Part shown: positions 44,262 through 55,270 of the stretch, in pieces
Numbering within the stretch: the stretch's first letter is position 1
How the letters are laid out: every line of letters starts with the position of its first letter
Source: Betaproteobacteria bacterium
Lineage (GTDB): Bacteria; Pseudomonadota; Gammaproteobacteria; Burkholderiales; Casimicrobiaceae
Assembly (NCBI GenBank): GCA_016192065.1
Contig: JACPUX010000051.1
Location: forward strand, 62,001-126,000
Reading direction: 5' to 3'
DNA length: 64,000 nucleotides
Notes under the pieces: generated by a model
What the model was told of the DNA's origin: nothing
The model's database searches: none
The model's input: the letters and a program-made list of their open reading frames with translations, nothing else
Translations under genes and position numbers: made by a program

Positions 44262-44854
44262 CTCCTGTCTTTGTCCGTGCCCAAGAGCGGCCGCAACTCC
44301 GTGGCGATCGCTTCCCGCGCCCTGAAGATCCGCGAGCGAACTGTGCCTATGGGGCAGTTCATGGCGCTGGCGATGTCTTCATAACTCAAACCTTCGATTT
44401 CGCGCAGGGTGATGGCCGTCCGAAGTTCCTCCGGCAAGGCATCCATCGCGCGCGTTACCGTTTCCCCCACCTGCTTGCTCATCATCGCGTTTTCGGGTGT
44501 GTTGGTGTCCCGCAACTGCTCGGCATCATCAAAATTCTCGGCCTCCTCGTGGTCGAATCCGGTAGCGGTAGGCGCACGCCGACCCATCGCCACGAGGTAG
44601 TTCTTGGCCGTGTTGATACCAATGCGATACAGCCAGGTATAGAAAGCACTATCTCCACGAAAATTCGGCAGTGCCCGGTAGGCCTTGATGAACGCTTCTT
44701 GCGTCACATCCTCGACTTCACCGGCATCCCGCACGAATCGCGAAAGCAGCCTTCCGAGCTTGCGTTGGTACTTCAGCACCAGCAACTCGAAAGCGCGCTT
44801 GTCACCTCGCTGCGCACGTTCCACCAACTGCTGATCGACTTCGCGATCACCCAT
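44255..44854 (-). CDS. rpoE: Extracytoplasmic sigma factor RpoE (sigma-E)
   Basis: ECF sigma factor of 199 residues directing the envelope-stress regulon. Region 2 has AFELLVLKYQRKLGRLLSRF, DVTQEAFIKAYRALPNFRGD and FYTWLYRIGINTAKNYLVAM; region 4 has ALPEELRTAITLREIEGLSY and GTVRSRIFRAREAI. This is the standard length and pattern of proteobacterial RpoE. It leads the operon rpoE-rseA-rseB-rseC-mucD. A sigma-E-like promoter lies at 44972-44999. Confidence 0.96.
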   Translation of the reverse strand: MGDREVDQQLVERAQRGDKRAFELLVLKYQRKLGRLLSRFVRDAGEVEDVTQEAFIKAYRALPNFRGDSAFYTWLYRIGINTAKNYLVAMGRRAPTATGFDHEEAENFDDAEQLRDTNTPENAMMSKQVGETVTRAMDALPEELRTAITLREIEGLSYEDIASAMNCPIGTVRSRIFRAREAIATELRPLLGTDKDRRW

Positions 44855-44971
44855 CCGCGGCTCTTCCCTGAACCATTGTTATGACCCGCCGCCCGGCCGG
44901 GCAAAGCGTCCGCGCGCAGTATAGCCCAGTCCTTCCAGGCTTGGCGCGGCATCAAGCAGCCTGCCCGATGC

Positions 44972-44999
44972 TAATGACCATGCGCCCCGAACTAAGTTC
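44972..44999 (-). promoter_or_regulatory. Candidate sigma-E autoregulated promoter of rpoE
   Basis: On the minus strand GAACTT (44999-44994) is followed after 16 bases by TCATTA (44977-44972). E. coli sigma-E promoters have GGAACTT and TCTRA-like elements at this spacing, so it fits positive autoregulation. A TATACT at about 44933 on the same strand may be a second, housekeeping promoter. The leader to rpoE is about 110 bases. The region lies between the asparaginase stop and rpoE. Confidence 0.6.
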
Positions 45000-45031
45000 A
45001 CCAAGGTGCGCGGACCAGCAGCATTTTGACG

Positions 45032-46039
45032 TTAATCAAGAATGCTTCGCACCTCGCCAGTGGTTCGTCCTCGACAGTTTAGGATTGGCGTCACCGCCCA
45101 GGGGGCGAGCCGAGGTGCATCCCAACCCTTGGCCGAAACACGGCGGAGCAAGGCGAGGATCACTGGCCCCAAGGCTCGGGCATTGCCGTCGGCGATCTTC
45201 ACGGCCAGGCCCAAGCCCAGGCTGCGTAGGCCGATGGCATAGACACCCTCGGCCCCGATCTTGGTCACCCAATCGCCACCCCCGGCCCGCATCAGATCGT
45301 TGTCGATACGGCCGGTGCCGGAGACCATTTCGGGGTGCGCTGTCATGGCCGCGAACAGCCGCTGGGGAGCATCCCCGTAGCGCTCATCGGGCTCCTCGCT
45401 GGCCAGCCGTGCAAAGGCGAGCGCGAGTCCATGCAGCGGCACGGCGTAATTGAACGCCGAACAACCATCGACGCCCGGCAGCAAGGTTTGCTCGGGCACC
45501 CCGCAAAAATGGGCGACCGCGGTACGAATCTCCTTTTGCAGGGGATGATCAAAGCCCAAATAGTCGCTCACAGGCTCATGCATCATGCGGCAGCAAGCGA
45601 GCATACCGGCATGTTTGCCCGAGCAGTTGTTGTGCAGGGGGGTAAAGATGGCCTCAGGCCCCGGCAACAGGTTGAGGTCCTCGAAATAGCGCGGCCGATG
45701 GGTACCGCATAGCAAATCGCCCGCTACATTGCCCGCCCGCGCCAGCATGTCGGCGACGGCCTCGACATGGTGCGCTTCGCCGGAATGGCTGGCACAGAGC
45801 AGCGCGGTCTGGGCCGCGGAGAAACCGTACGCCCGCTCGCCCCTCCGCGCCATGAAGGGCATGGCTTGCAGAGGTTTCAGCGAGGAGCGGGTAAAACTGG
45901 CGGCCGCTGGATCGCCCAAAGCGAACTGCACCGCCCCCCCGCGATCGACCACCACGGCGGAGCCGTAATGCACGCTCTCGATCCGGCCGCCACGTGTTGC
46001 AACCGCCAGGGGCACATGTGCGGGAAGCTGTTCGTTCAT
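45032..46039 (-). CDS. L-asparaginase II (thermolabile, Rhizobium-type)
   Basis: Predicted cytoplasmic amidase of 335 residues of the asparaginase II family found first in rhizobia, unrelated in sequence to E. coli type I/II enzymes. Family stretches are AASFTRSSLKPLQAMPFMA, FTPLHNNCSGKHAGMLACCR, GVDGCSAFNYAVPLHGLALA and MTAHPEMVSGTGRIDNDLM. It lacks the Thr-based motif of classical asparaginases. ATG 46039 overlaps the acuI stop by one base (TGATG), so it is translated with acuI at the end of the TCA block. What links it to acuI is not clear. Confidence 0.86.
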   Translation of the reverse strand: MNEQLPAHVPLAVATRGGRIESVHYGSAVVVDRGGAVQFALGDPAAASFTRSSLKPLQAMPFMARRGERAYGFSAAQTALLCASHSGEAHHVEAVADMLARAGNVAGDLLCGTHRPRYFEDLNLLPGPEAIFTPLHNNCSGKHAGMLACCRMMHEPVSDYLGFDHPLQKEIRTAVAHFCGVPEQTLLPGVDGCSAFNYAVPLHGLALAFARLASEEPDERYGDAPQRLFAAMTAHPEMVSGTGRIDNDLMRAGGGDWVTKIGAEGVYAIGLRSLGLGLAVKIADGNARALGPVILALLRRVSAKGWDAPRLAPWAVTPILNCRGRTTGEVRSILD

Positions 46040-47025
46040 CAGAACTTGACCACCACGCGACCGGTCACCTGCGCCTTGATGAAAGCTTCGAAGACCGAAG
46101 GCAGTTCGGCGAAGGCGACGGTGCGCACGGCCGCAATGGTTCGCTCCGGTTTCCACGCCGCGCCGAATTTCTTCCAGATGCGCAGACGTTGTTCCATGGG
46201 GCAATTGACCGAGTCGATGCCCAGGAGCGAGACCCCGCGAAGGATGAAGGGCATCACCGTGGTATTGAGCGTCGGGCTGGCGGCCAGGCCGACCGAGGCC
46301 AGGGTGCCGCCAATCTTCATGGTGCTGGCCAGCCAGGCCAACGTCTCGCCGCCGAGGTTGTCGACTGCGCCAGCCCAGGTGGCTTTGTCCAGAGGTTTGA
46401 TCCGGGACAAATCGAGGCTCTTGCGCGGCAGGATCTCGCGGGCGCCGAGACCATGAAGATAATCGGCTTCGCTCTCCTTGCTGGTGAGCGCGACCACGTG
46501 GTATCCGAGTTTTGCCAGGACCTCAATCGCCACGCTGCCCACGCCACCGGTAGCACCATCCACCACCACCGGACCATTCTCGGGCCGCAAGCCGCATTGC
46601 TCCATGCGCTCGACGGCAAGCCCGGCGGTGAAGCCGGCCACACCCAGGCACATCGCGTCGAAACTGTCCATGCCTGGAGGCAGCGGCACCACCCAGTGCG
46701 CGGGCACCCGACAGTATTCGGCATAGCCGCCGTCATGCGCGACGCCAAAGTCATAGCTGTTGCACAGCACCGGATCCCCGGGCTTGAACCGCGCGTCGGT
46801 CGAGGAGGCGACGCTGCCAGCGACGTCGATGCCCCCATTGCAGGGAAACCGCCGGATAATCCGGCCAGCCCCGGTGCCGGAGAGTGCGTCTTTGTAGTTG
46901 ACGGTGGAGTACTCACTCTTGATCACTACCTCGCCCGGATCGAGTTCGTCAATGCTCATCTCGACCAGGCGGCTTTCCGCCTTGCCCGCGTGGTCAAAGG
47001 TCCGGAATGCCTTGAAAGTGCTCAT
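46039..47025 (-). CDS. acuI: Acrylyl-CoA reductase / YhdH-type quinone oxidoreductase
   Basis: Medium-chain dehydrogenase/reductase of 328 residues. It has the start SEYSTVNYKDALSGTGAGRI, PCNGGIDVAGSVASSTDARF, and the NADPH fold VVVDGATGGVGSVAIEVLAK; there are no zinc ligands. YhdH/AcuI proteins reduce acrylyl-CoA to propionyl-CoA in some bacteria; the reaction here is inferred from the family. It begins 18 bp after zapE ends, in the same orientation. Confidence 0.85.
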   Translation of the reverse strand: MSTFKAFRTFDHAGKAESRLVEMSIDELDPGEVVIKSEYSTVNYKDALSGTGAGRIIRRFPCNGGIDVAGSVASSTDARFKPGDPVLCNSYDFGVAHDGGYAEYCRVPAHWVVPLPPGMDSFDAMCLGVAGFTAGLAVERMEQCGLRPENGPVVVDGATGGVGSVAIEVLAKLGYHVVALTSKESEADYLHGLGAREILPRKSLDLSRIKPLDKATWAGAVDNLGGETLAWLASTMKIGGTLASVGLAASPTLNTTVMPFILRGVSLLGIDSVNCPMEQRLRIWKKFGAAWKPERTIAAVRTVAFAELPSVFEAFIKAQVTGRVVVKF

Positions 47026-47043
47026 GATCCTGCTCCATGGGTT

Positions 47044-48186
47044 TCAGGCCGCAAGGTGCGGGGCGGCCATGTATTCATGCGTTTGCATTTCGGTCAACCG
47101 ACTCACCGTACGGCTGAATTCGTTGGCGAAGGTGCCCCGAGTGTACAGCGACTCGGCGGGTACCTCGGCTGCTATTATCAGCTTGACCCGATGCTCGTAC
47201 AACACGTCGACCAGCCAGGTGAAACGACGCGCCGCGTCACGCTCATCCGCCGACATCGGCCGCAGTCCCGAGAGCAATACGGTATGGAAGCGCTGTGCCA
47301 GTTCCAGATAGTCGAGTTGCGACCGCGCGCCCTGGCAAAGGGTAGCGAAATCGAACCAGATGATGCCGCCAGCACGTCGGCGCGGGCTCAGGCGGCGCCC
47401 TTCGACTTCCAGGTGGAGCGAATCGTCGGCGCCGTCGCGCATTTGTTCGAACATTTGCTCGAGCGCGGCCAGAGCGGCAGCGTCGCAAGGCACGCGGTAG
47501 CTCGGGAAGCGTTCCAGCGCCCGCAGGCGATAGTCGACGCCACCATCCACCTCGAGTACGTCGAGGCGCTGGCGGATGAGCGCGATGGTCGGCAGAAAGC
47601 TCTCGCGCTTGAGTCCGTTGGGATAAAGATCCTCGGGCCGGTAGTTGGAGGTAGCGACGAAGACCACGCCGCGGTCGAGCAGCGCGGCGAACAGGCGCCC
47701 GAGAATCATTGCATCGGCGATGTCGGAAACGTGAAATTCGTCGAAACAAATCAGACGATAGCGCTTGGCGATGCGCTCGGCAACGGCCTGGAGCGGATCG
47801 ATTTCGCGCTTCAGGGTATCGAGTTCTCGATGCACTCCGCGCATAAAGGCGTGAAAGTGGACCCGGGTCTTGCGGCGGTAAGGCAGGCAGTGATGAAAGG
47901 CATCCATCAGGAAGCTCTTGCCGCGCCCCACGCCGCCCCAGAAGTACAGGCCCCGCGGCGGCGCCGGCCGCTCGATCAGCCGTCGCAGCGGTGAATGCCG
48001 CGCGGCCTTGAAGACCATCAATTGATCGTGCAATTGTTGCAGGCGCGCGAGGGCGCAGCGCTGGGCGGCGTCAAGGGCGATGCCGCGCTCGGCGAGCAGC
48101 GGTTGGAGATAGCCCGCCAGCGCACCCGACGGTAAAGCGCCTGTCCCGCGCGCCGTCGCGTCTGCCCTGGAGGTCCCGGGACTCAC
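47044..48186 (-). CDS. zapE: Cell division protein ZapE (AFG1-like ATPase)
   Basis: AAA-type ATPase of 380 residues that acts at the Z ring. Walker A is YFWGGVGRGKSFLMDAFHH, Walker B follows in YRLICFDEFHVSDIADAMIL, and LFAALLDRGVVFVATSNYRP is the sensor region; all match ZapE/YhcM. It starts 25 bp after lpd ends and is followed by acuI, so it rides on the 2-oxoglutarate dehydrogenase transcript; the link with lpd is common in betaproteobacteria. Confidence 0.93.
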   Translation of the reverse strand: MSPGTSRADATARGTGALPSGALAGYLQPLLAERGIALDAAQRCALARLQQLHDQLMVFKAARHSPLRRLIERPAPPRGLYFWGGVGRGKSFLMDAFHHCLPYRRKTRVHFHAFMRGVHRELDTLKREIDPLQAVAERIAKRYRLICFDEFHVSDIADAMILGRLFAALLDRGVVFVATSNYRPEDLYPNGLKRESFLPTIALIRQRLDVLEVDGGVDYRLRALERFPSYRVPCDAAALAALEQMFEQMRDGADDSLHLEVEGRRLSPRRRAGGIIWFDFATLCQGARSQLDYLELAQRFHTVLLSGLRPMSADERDAARRFTWLVDVLYEHRVKLIIAAEVPAESLYTRGTFANEFSRTVSRLTEMQTHEYMAAPHLAA

Positions 48187-48211
48187 TTGCGCCGCTTCCC
48201 CGCGCCGCGGG

Positions 48212-49645
48212 TCAAATGTGAATGGCGCGCTTGTCGACCGCCAGCGCCGCCTCTTTCACCACCTCGGCGAGCGAAGGGTGGGCGTGACAGATGCGGGCGA
48301 TATCTTCGCTGGAAGCACCGAATTCCATCGCCACGACCGCTTCGGAGATCAACTCAGAGGCGAAGGGCCCAATGATATGCACCCCCAACACACGATCGGT
48401 CTTGGCGTCGGCGAGGAATTTGACGAAGCCGCGGGTCTCGCCCAGGCCCTTGGCGCGGCCATTGGCCAGGAAGGGGAATTGCCCGGAGCGGTAGGTCACG
48501 CCAGCGGCCCGCAACTGTTGCTCGGTCTGACCGACCCAAGCGATCTCCGGTTGGGTGTAAATCACCCAGGGGATGGTGTTGAAATCGACATGCGCATACT
48601 GCCCGGCGATGCGCTCCGCTACCGCCACACCCTCTTCTTCCGCCTTGTGCGCCAGCATGGGACCGCGCACTACGTCGCCGATGGCCCAGACCCCGGGTAA
48701 ATTGCTTCGACACTGCTCGTCGACTTCGATCTGCCCGCGTTCATTGAGCGCGAGCCCAACGCCCGCGGCATTGAGGCCGGCGGTATTGGGAGCACGTCCG
48801 ATCGCGACGATCAGCTTTTCGAAGGTCTTGCTCTGCTTCGCGCCCGCGGCATCGGTGTACTCGACGCTCACCAGCTTCTTGGCGCTGATCTTGTCGATCT
48901 TCACGCCCAGTTCGATGGCCAGACCCTCGTCCTTGGTGAGCACTTTCAGCGCTTCCTTGGCGATGGCGTCGTCGGCAAGACCCAGAAAGGCGGGCAGCGC
49001 TTCCAGTACCGTGACCTCGGCGCCCAGGCGCCGCCACACGCTGCCCATTTCCAGACCGATCACGCCGGCGCCGATCACACCCAGGCTCTTGGGCACGGCG
49101 GTGAGCGACAAGGCGCCAGCGTTGTCGAGAATGCGCTGGTTGTCCACCGGCGCGCCGGGCAATTGCCGCGGGCTCGACCCAGTAGCGATGATCACCTGCT
49201 TGGCGTGCAGCGTTTCCTCTCCGCCGGCGGCGAGGGCCACCTTGAGGGTCCAGCCCGAGTCGTCGCCCGAGGCCAAGCTGCCCTTGCCATGAAAGTTGGC
49301 GACCTTGTTCTTCTTGAACAGGTACAGAATGCCGGCGCGGTTGTCGGCGACGATCTTGTCCTTCCTCTTCATCATCTGCGCCACGTCGATGGACAAGCCT
49401 GTTACGCCGATGCCGTGGCTGGCGAATTCGTGCGCCGCCAGATGGTAGTTCTCCGAGGATTGCAGCAGAGCCTTGGAGGGAATGCAGCCGACATTGAGGC
49501 AGGTGCCGCCGAACACCACCTTGCCCGCCTCGTCGCTCCATTGCTCCACGCAGGCGGTGGCGAAGCCCAACTGCGCCGCGCGAATCGCCGCGACGTAGCC
49601 GCCCGGACCACCGCCAATCACCACCACATCGAATTCCTTGGCCAT
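48212..49645 (-). CDS. lpd: Dihydrolipoamide dehydrogenase (E3)
   Basis: Flavoprotein of 477 residues that re-oxidises the lipoyl groups of 2-oxoglutarate dehydrogenase. The FAD site is [20 protein letters not shown], the redox-active disulfide is in [18 protein letters not shown], the NAD fold is [20 protein letters not shown] and the C-terminal His-Glu pair is [19 protein letters not shown] 49645 gives [12 protein letters not shown]; the frame continues upstream to 49681. It lies 25 bp after sucB and 25 bp before zapE. Confidence 0.96.
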   Translation of the reverse strand: MAKEFDVVVIGGGPGGYVAAIRAAQLGFATACVEQWSDEAGKVVFGGTCLNVGCIPSKALLQSSENYHLAAHEFASHGIGVTGLSIDVAQMMKRKDKIVADNRAGILYLFKKNKVANFHGKGSLASGDDSGWTLKVALAAGGEETLHAKQVIIATGSSPRQLPGAPVDNQRILDNAGALSLTAVPKSLGVIGAGVIGLEMGSVWRRLGAEVTVLEALPAFLGLADDAIAKEALKVLTKDEGLAIELGVKIDKISAKKLVSVEYTDAAGAKQSKTFEKLIVAIGRAPNTAGLNAAGVGLALNERGQIEVDEQCRSNLPGVWAIGDVVRGPMLAHKAEEEGVAVAERIAGQYAHVDFNTIPWVIYTQPEIAWVGQTEQQLRAAGVTYRSGQFPFLANGRAKGLGETRGFVKFLADAKTDRVLGVHIIGPFASELISEAVVAMEFGASSEDIARICHAHPSLAEVVKEAALAVDKRAIHI

Positions 49646-49670
49646 AAGCAATTCCGTTCCTTGCCGGGGG

Positions 49671-50933
49671 TCAGACTTCAAGTATTAGGCGCGCCGGATC
49701 TTCCAGCGCCTCTTTCATCGCTACCAGCGACAGTACCGCTTCGCGCCCATCGATGATCCGGTGGTCGTAGGACAGCGCCAGATAGTTGATCGGCCGGATA
49801 ACGATCTGCCCATTCTCCACCACCGGGCGCTCCTTAGTGGCATGAACGCCTAGAATCGCTGATTGGGGCGGATTGATGATGGGGGTGGAGAGCATGGAGC
49901 CGAAAACGCCCCCGTTGGAAATGGTGAAGGTGCCGCCGGTGAGTTCCTCGACTTCGAGTTTGCCATCCTGGGCGCGCTTGCCGAAGTCGGCGATCTTCTT
50001 CTCGATCTCGGCGATGGAGAGCTGGTCGACGTCTCGCAGGATGGGCACCACCAGACCACGGGGACTGCCGACCGCGACGCCGACGTCGAAATAGCCGTGA
50101 TAGATGATGTCGCTGCCGTCGATCGAGGCGTTAACCACCGGATATTTCTTCAGCGCGGCGACCGCTGCCTTGACGAAAAAGGACATAAAGCCGAGTTTCA
50201 CGCCATGTTCCTTCTCGAACCGATCCTTGTACCGGTTCCGCAGGTCGATCACCGGCTGCATGTTCACTTCGTTGAAGGTGGTGAGGATCGCCGCCGTCGA
50301 CTGCGATGCCACCAGGCGCTCGGCCACGCGCTGGCGCAAACGGCTCATCGGCACGCGCTTCTCAACTCGGTTGGCGAGCCCGCCGGGGAGCACCACGGCC
50401 GGCGTCGCGGCCTTGGGGACAGGGGCGGGCGCTGGCGCCGCCGCCGCGGGCGCCGGTCCGGCAGCTCCTGCGACCGGGGTGGGCTGGGCCTGCCCATGGG
50501 CGAGCACGTCGCCCTTGGTGATGCGCCCCCCCCGGCCGCTGCCCGCGATCGCCGCGGCGGGAATCCCCTGCTCGGCCATCATCTTGCGCGCCGCCGGCAA
50601 TGCCGCAGCGGCCTGGGCGGTAGCGGCCGGCGCCGGGGCGGCGGCCACGGCGGTGCCAACGATCGGTGTCGCCGCGGCGACCGTGCCGGTTTTCGCGGCG
50701 GTGTCGATCAGTGCGATCAGTTCGCCCGCCACCACGGTGGCGCCATCACCTTTCTTGATGCTGGCGAGCACGCCAGCCGCCGGGGCGGGCAGCTCCAGCA
50801 CGACTTTGTCGGTTTCGACATCGATGAGGTTTTCGTCGCGATTGACGAATTCCCCCTCCTTCTTGTGCCAGGCGACCAGCGTGGCTTCCGCCACTGATTC
50901 CGACAACTGGGGGACTTTCACTTCGACCAGCAT
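49671..50933 (-). CDS. sucB: Dihydrolipoyl succinyltransferase (E2)
   Basis: Core enzyme of the 2-oxoglutarate dehydrogenase complex, 420 residues. A single lipoyl domain (about 1-77) has the lipoylation lysine in [16 protein letters not shown]. An Ala/Pro-rich linker, a peripheral subunit-binding domain (about 112-150: [20 protein letters not shown]) and another Ala/Pro linker follow. The catalytic domain ends with [23 protein letters not shown] 50933 begins [20 protein letters not shown]. Lies between sucA and lpd in a co-directional run. Confidence 0.96.
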   Translation of the reverse strand: MLVEVKVPQLSESVAEATLVAWHKKEGEFVNRDENLIDVETDKVVLELPAPAAGVLASIKKGDGATVVAGELIALIDTAAKTGTVAAATPIVGTAVAAAPAPAATAQAAAALPAARKMMAEQGIPAAAIAGSGRGGRITKGDVLAHGQAQPTPVAGAAGPAPAAAAPAPAPVPKAATPAVVLPGGLANRVEKRVPMSRLRQRVAERLVASQSTAAILTTFNEVNMQPVIDLRNRYKDRFEKEHGVKLGFMSFFVKAAVAALKKYPVVNASIDGSDIIYHGYFDVGVAVGSPRGLVVPILRDVDQLSIAEIEKKIADFGKRAQDGKLEVEELTGGTFTISNGGVFGSMLSTPIINPPQSAILGVHATKERPVVENGQIVIRPINYLALSYDHRIIDGREAVLSLVAMKEALEDPARLILEV

Positions 50934-50980
50934 TTCCGATCCTTCCAATTCAAGCTTGGTGTTGGCCCTAGGCGAGCGAC

Positions 50981-53812
50981 TCACAGGGCAACGTTCATCT
51001 CCCCCGCGGAAAGGCGGCTGGAAAAGGCCGCCTCGACCAGTTCCTTCTGCTGCGCGAGGTGTTTCGAGGAATAGCCAACGGCGGGCGACGCCGAGATCGG
51101 CCGGCCAGCGAAGTAGAGCCGCATCTTCGCCGGAATGTCATTGCGGAAATACGCCATCAGCCGATACCAGGCGCCCTGGTTCTGGGGCTCTTCCTGACAC
51201 CAGACCAGCTCCCGCGCTTCGGCGTACTTCTTGATTTGCGCCTTGAGGTCCTCGTGCGGAAAGGGGTATTGCTGCTCCAAGCGCAGAATGATGACATCGC
51301 TGATCTTTTGCTCCCGGCGGTAGGCCAAGAGATCGTAATAGACCTTGCCCGAACACACGATCACTCGGCGGACATTCTTGGCCACAACGCGATCGACTTC
51401 GCCGATCACCGTCTGGTAGCCGCCCGCGGCGAAATCCTCCAGCGGCGAACTGGCCCCCGGGTGACGCAGCAGGCTCTTGGGCGCCATCACGATCAAGGGC
51501 TTGCGGTATTGCCGCACCATTTGCCGACGCAGCAAATGAAAGATCTGCGCGGCGTTGGAGGGCACGCAAACCTGCATGTTGTGCTCGGCGCACAACTGTA
51601 GGTAGCGCTCGGGGCGCGCCGAGGAGTGCTCCGGCCCCTGGCCCTCGTAGCCGTGCGGCAGCAGCATCACCAATCCACAGATGCGGCCCCACTTCACTTC
51701 ACCCGAGCTGATGAACTGGTCGATCACCACTTGCGCGCCATTGGCGAAGTCGCCGAACTGCGCTTCCCAGACCACCAGCAGGTTGGGGTCCGAGGTCGAA
51801 TAGCCGTATTCGAAGCCCAGCACCGCCTCCTCCGACAAGACCGAATCATAGATCCGGAACGCGCCCTGCTGATCGGCTATATGTTCCAGCGGCACATAGG
51901 TGCCGGCGTCCCAGCGTTCGCGGTTCTGGTCGTGCAGCACGGCATGGCGGTGAAAGAAGGTGCCGCGACCCACGTCCTGGCCGGTGATGCGCACGCCGTA
52001 GCCGTCTTCCAGCAGGCTCGCGTAGGCCAGGTTTTCCGCCATGCCCCAATCGACCGCGAGCTTGCCTTCGCCCATGGCCTTGCGGTCAGCGATGATTTTC
52101 TCCACCCGGGCATGGGTCTTGAACTGGTCGGGGACCGTAGTGAGCCGCTTGGCCAGGCGCTTGATCGATTTCACCGGCAGCGCGCTCTGGTACGCGTCGG
52201 TCCACTCGCGGCCCTTGAACGCGCTCCAATCGATGGTGTAGGGCGGCTTGTAGTTGGACAGGATGGTCTTGTTGGTGTGGTAGCCCTTGTCGAGTGCGGC
52301 GCGAAACGTCGCGATCATCTCTTCGGCCTCGCCTTGGGCGAGCACGCCCTCCCGCTCCAGGCGCTCAGCGTAGAGTTTGCGCGTGCCGGGGTGCTTGGCG
52401 ATGCTCTTGTACATCAGAGGCTGAGTGACCATGGGCTCGTCCTGCTCGTTGTGGCCGAGCTTGCGGAAACAGACCATGTCGATGATCACGTCCTTCTTGA
52501 AAATCTGGCGAAAATCGAAGGCGATTTCCGTCACCAGCAGCACCGCTTCGGGGTCGTCGGCGTTGACGTGGAAGATTGGCGCTTCGACCATCTTGGCCAC
52601 GTCCGAACAGTAGAGCGTGGAGCGCGAGTCGCGCGGATCGGAGGTGGTGAAGCCGATCTGGTTGTTAATTATGATGTGTACCGTGCCGCCGGTGCCGTAG
52701 CCGCGGGTCTGCGACAGGTTCAGGGTTTCCATGACCACGCCTTGGCCCGCGAAGGCGGCGTCGCCGTGGATCAGCACCGGCAGCACCTGCTTGCCTTCGT
52801 GATCCTGGCGCCGAAATTGGCGGGAACGCACCGAACCCTCGACCACCGGATTGACGATTTCGAGGTGCGATGGGTTGAAGGCGAGCGTAAGGTGCATCGG
52901 GCCGCCCGGCGTGGCGACATCAGAGGAAAAACCTTGGTGGTACTTCACGTCTCCGGCTGAAAGTTCGTAGGAATATTTGCCCTCGAACTCAGCGAACAGA
53001 TCGGCGGGCATCTTGCCCAGCGTGTTCACCAGCACCCCGAGACGACCGCGGTGGGCCATGCCGATTACCGTTTCCTGCACACCCTGGGTTCCGGCGCGTT
53101 GCAGCAAATGGTCGAGCAGAGGAATGAGGGTGTCGCCACCCTCGCCGGAAAAGCGCTTTTGGCCGACATACTTGGTGTGAAGGTACTTCTCCAGGGTTTC
53201 CGCGGCGGTCAGTCGCTCCATGATGTGCCGGCGATAATCGGCTTCGTAATTGGGCGTTGACCGCGCACCTTCCAAGCGTTCCTGTAGCCAGCGTTTTTCC
53301 GCGCTATCGGCGATGTACATATATTCCATACCGACGCTGCGGCAGTAAGTCGTCTGCAAGTGCGCAATGATCTCACGCAGGGTCGCACGTTCCGGACCCA
53401 CCAGTGAACTGGTGTTGAACTCAAGGTCGAGGTCGCCGTCGTTAAAGCCGTAGGTCCCCGGATCGAGTTCGGCGAGGTAAGGCCTCTCCTGACGCTGCAA
53501 GGGGTCAAGCTCGGCATGGCGCACACCCAGGAAGCGAAAGGCGTTGATGAGCTGCACCACGTTTGCCTGCTTGGCTTCGGCCACGGCATCGACCGCCGCG
53601 CTCACCGCCTTGCGGGTTTTGGCGAGTTGCACGAAGGCTTCGATCACCGGCGCATGGGCGACGTCTGCGGTGCCCGCGCGAATCTGGTCGAAGTAGCCTC
53701 GCCACCGCGGGCTTACCGCCTCCGGGTCGGCGAGGTAAGCCTCGTACTGCTCTTCGATAAACGGCGCGTTGCCGCCGAATAGGTAAGAGTTGCCCGCCAG
53801 TTCCTTCATCAT
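50981..53812 (-). CDS. sucA: 2-Oxoglutarate dehydrogenase E1
   Basis: Thiamine-diphosphate decarboxylase of 943 residues that oxidises 2-oxoglutarate in the TCA cycle. The N-terminus [20 protein letters not shown] is typical, the ThDP/Mg site is [20 protein letters not shown] with [12 protein letters not shown], and [17 protein letters not shown] and the C-terminal [20 protein letters not shown] are present. ATG 53812 has AAGGTGG upstream; a GTG at 53821 would add three residues. It follows gltA by 124 bp, a gap with two hairpins, and precedes sucB by 47 bp. Confidence 0.97.
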   Translation of the reverse strand: MMKELAGNSYLFGGNAPFIEEQYEAYLADPEAVSPRWRGYFDQIRAGTADVAHAPVIEAFVQLAKTRKAVSAAVDAVAEAKQANVVQLINAFRFLGVRHAELDPLQRQERPYLAELDPGTYGFNDGDLDLEFNTSSLVGPERATLREIIAHLQTTYCRSVGMEYMYIADSAEKRWLQERLEGARSTPNYEADYRRHIMERLTAAETLEKYLHTKYVGQKRFSGEGGDTLIPLLDHLLQRAGTQGVQETVIGMAHRGRLGVLVNTLGKMPADLFAEFEGKYSYELSAGDVKYHQGFSSDVATPGGPMHLTLAFNPSHLEIVNPVVEGSVRSRQFRRQDHEGKQVLPVLIHGDAAFAGQGVVMETLNLSQTRGYGTGGTVHIIINNQIGFTTSDPRDSRSTLYCSDVAKMVEAPIFHVNADDPEAVLLVTEIAFDFRQIFKKDVIIDMVCFRKLGHNEQDEPMVTQPLMYKSIAKHPGTRKLYAERLEREGVLAQGEAEEMIATFRAALDKGYHTNKTILSNYKPPYTIDWSAFKGREWTDAYQSALPVKSIKRLAKRLTTVPDQFKTHARVEKIIADRKAMGEGKLAVDWGMAENLAYASLLEDGYGVRITGQDVGRGTFFHRHAVLHDQNRERWDAGTYVPLEHIADQQGAFRIYDSVLSEEAVLGFEYGYSTSDPNLLVVWEAQFGDFANGAQVVIDQFISSGEVKWGRICGLVMLLPHGYEGQGPEHSSARPERYLQLCAEHNMQVCVPSNAAQIFHLLRRQMVRQYRKPLIVMAPKSLLRHPGASSPLEDFAAGGYQTVIGEVDRVVAKNVRRVIVCSGKVYYDLLAYRREQKISDVIILRLEQQYPFPHEDLKAQIKKYAEARELVWCQEEPQNQGAWYRLMAYFRNDIPAKMRLYFAGRPISASPAVGYSSKHLAQQKELVEAAFSSRLSAGEMNVAL

Positions 53813-53863
53813 GCTCGCCACCTTGTGTCTGTTTCAACGCACGCGAGTATCCGCGTCGCCAAT

Positions 53864-53909
53864 CGGCTTTTTCGAAAGCCGGAACGGAAGCGGGCGCCCC
53901 GCGCCCGCT
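53864..53909 (-). other. Two intercistronic hairpins between gltA and sucA
   Basis: AGCGGGCGC (53889-53897) pairs perfectly with GCGCCCGCT (53901-53909), and CGGCTTT (53864-53870) pairs with AAAGCCG (53875-53881) around a 4-base loop. They follow the gltA stop codon on its strand. Neither is followed by a full T run. They may stabilise the gltA part of the mRNA or lower read-through into sucA, as with processed intercistronic hairpins. Confidence 0.5.
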
Positions 53910-53935
53910 CCTGCCTGCCGCCGGTTCCAGAGCCT

Positions 53936-55231
53936 TCAGCGCAAGGCGATGGGCTTGAGGTCCCGGTGCGCGGCACCCTTGTACAACTGGCGCGGCCGAC
54001 CGATCTTCTGTTCGGGATCGGAGATCATTTCCGTCCACTGGGCGATCCAGCCCACGGTGCGGGCTAGGGCAAAGATCGCCGTGAACAAGGAAACGGGAAT
54101 ACCCAGCGCCCGCTGCACGATGCCCGAATAGAAATCGACGTTGGGATAAAGTTTCTTGGAGACGAAATATTCGTCCTCGAGCGCGATGCGTTCCAGTTCA
54201 ATCGCCAGCTTGAACAGGCGGTCGTTCTGCAGGCCCAACTCGCTCAGCACTTCGTGGCAGGTCTCGCGCATGAGCTTGGCACGCGGATCGAAATTCTTGT
54301 AAACGCGATGCCCGAACCCCATGAGCTTGAAGGAGTCGGTCTTGTCCTTGGCGCGCTTGATGTATTCACCCACCCGCGAGACGTCGCCGATCTCCTCGAG
54401 CATGGACAGGCAGGCTTCGTTGGCTCCGCCATGCGCCGGTCCCCAGAGGCAGGCGATGCCGGCGGCGATGCAGGCGAAGGGGTTCGCGCCCGAGGAACCG
54501 GCTAAGCGAACGGTTGAGGTCGAGGCGTTTTGCTCGTGATCGGCGTGCAGGATAAAGATGCGGTCCAGGGCGCGCACCAGCACGTCATTGACCTTGTATT
54601 CCTCGCAGGGCGTGGCGAACATCATGCGCATGAAGTTCGCCGAATAGGACAGGTCGTTGCGCGGATAGACGAACGGCTGGCCGACCGAGTACTTGTAGGC
54701 CATGGCCACCAGGGTGGGCATCTTGGCGATCAGCCGAATGGCCGAAACCTGGCGGTGGTGTTCGTCATTGATGTCCAGGGAGTCATGGTAGAAGGCCGAA
54801 AGCGCTCCGACCACCGCCACCAGCACAGCCATGGGGTGAGAGTCGCGGCGAAACCCGCGGAAAAAGAACTGCATCTGCTCGTGCACCATGGTGTGGCGCA
54901 TCACCCGGTCATTGAAGTCCTTGCGCTGATCCAGGTTTGGCAATTCGCCGTTGAGCAGGAGGTAGCAGGTTTCCAGGAAATCGCAATTGACCGCCAACTG
55001 CTCGATCGGGTAACCCCGATACATCAGTTCGCCTTTGTCACCGTCAATGTAGGTGATGGCCGAGTTGCACGAGGCGGTGGAGAGGAATCCCGGGTCGTAG
55101 GTGAATTTACCGGTCTTGCCATACAGCGTGCGAATGTCGACGACATCCGGCCCGACGGTGCCGGTCATCAGGGGAAAGTCGACGGGGGGGGAGCCGTCAC
55201 TGAAGCTCAGGGTTGCCTTGCGGTCGCTCAT
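53936..55231 (-). CDS. gltA: Citrate synthase
   Basis: Hexameric-type citrate synthase of 431 residues that forms citrate from oxaloacetate and acetyl-CoA. Catalytic residues are in [11 protein letters not shown] (His), [20 protein letters not shown] (His) and [18 protein letters not shown]; the N-terminal small domain is typical of the NADH-regulated form. The start codons ATG ATG at 55234 and 55231 follow GGAG; 55231 has the better spacing. It lies 39 bp after sdhE. Confidence 0.96.
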   Translation of the reverse strand: MSDRKATLSFSDGSPPVDFPLMTGTVGPDVVDIRTLYGKTGKFTYDPGFLSTASCNSAITYIDGDKGELMYRGYPIEQLAVNCDFLETCYLLLNGELPNLDQRKDFNDRVMRHTMVHEQMQFFFRGFRRDSHPMAVLVAVVGALSAFYHDSLDINDEHHRQVSAIRLIAKMPTLVAMAYKYSVGQPFVYPRNDLSYSANFMRMMFATPCEEYKVNDVLVRALDRIFILHADHEQNASTSTVRLAGSSGANPFACIAAGIACLWGPAHGGANEACLSMLEEIGDVSRVGEYIKRAKDKTDSFKLMGFGHRVYKNFDPRAKLMRETCHEVLSELGLQNDRLFKLAIELERIALEDEYFVSKKLYPNVDFYSGIVQRALGIPVSLFTAIFALARTVGWIAQWTEMISDPEQKIGRPRQLYKGAAHRDLKPIALR

Positions 55232-55270
55232 CATTGTTCTCCAAACAAAATCGGTCTTAGCATCGGGCCG

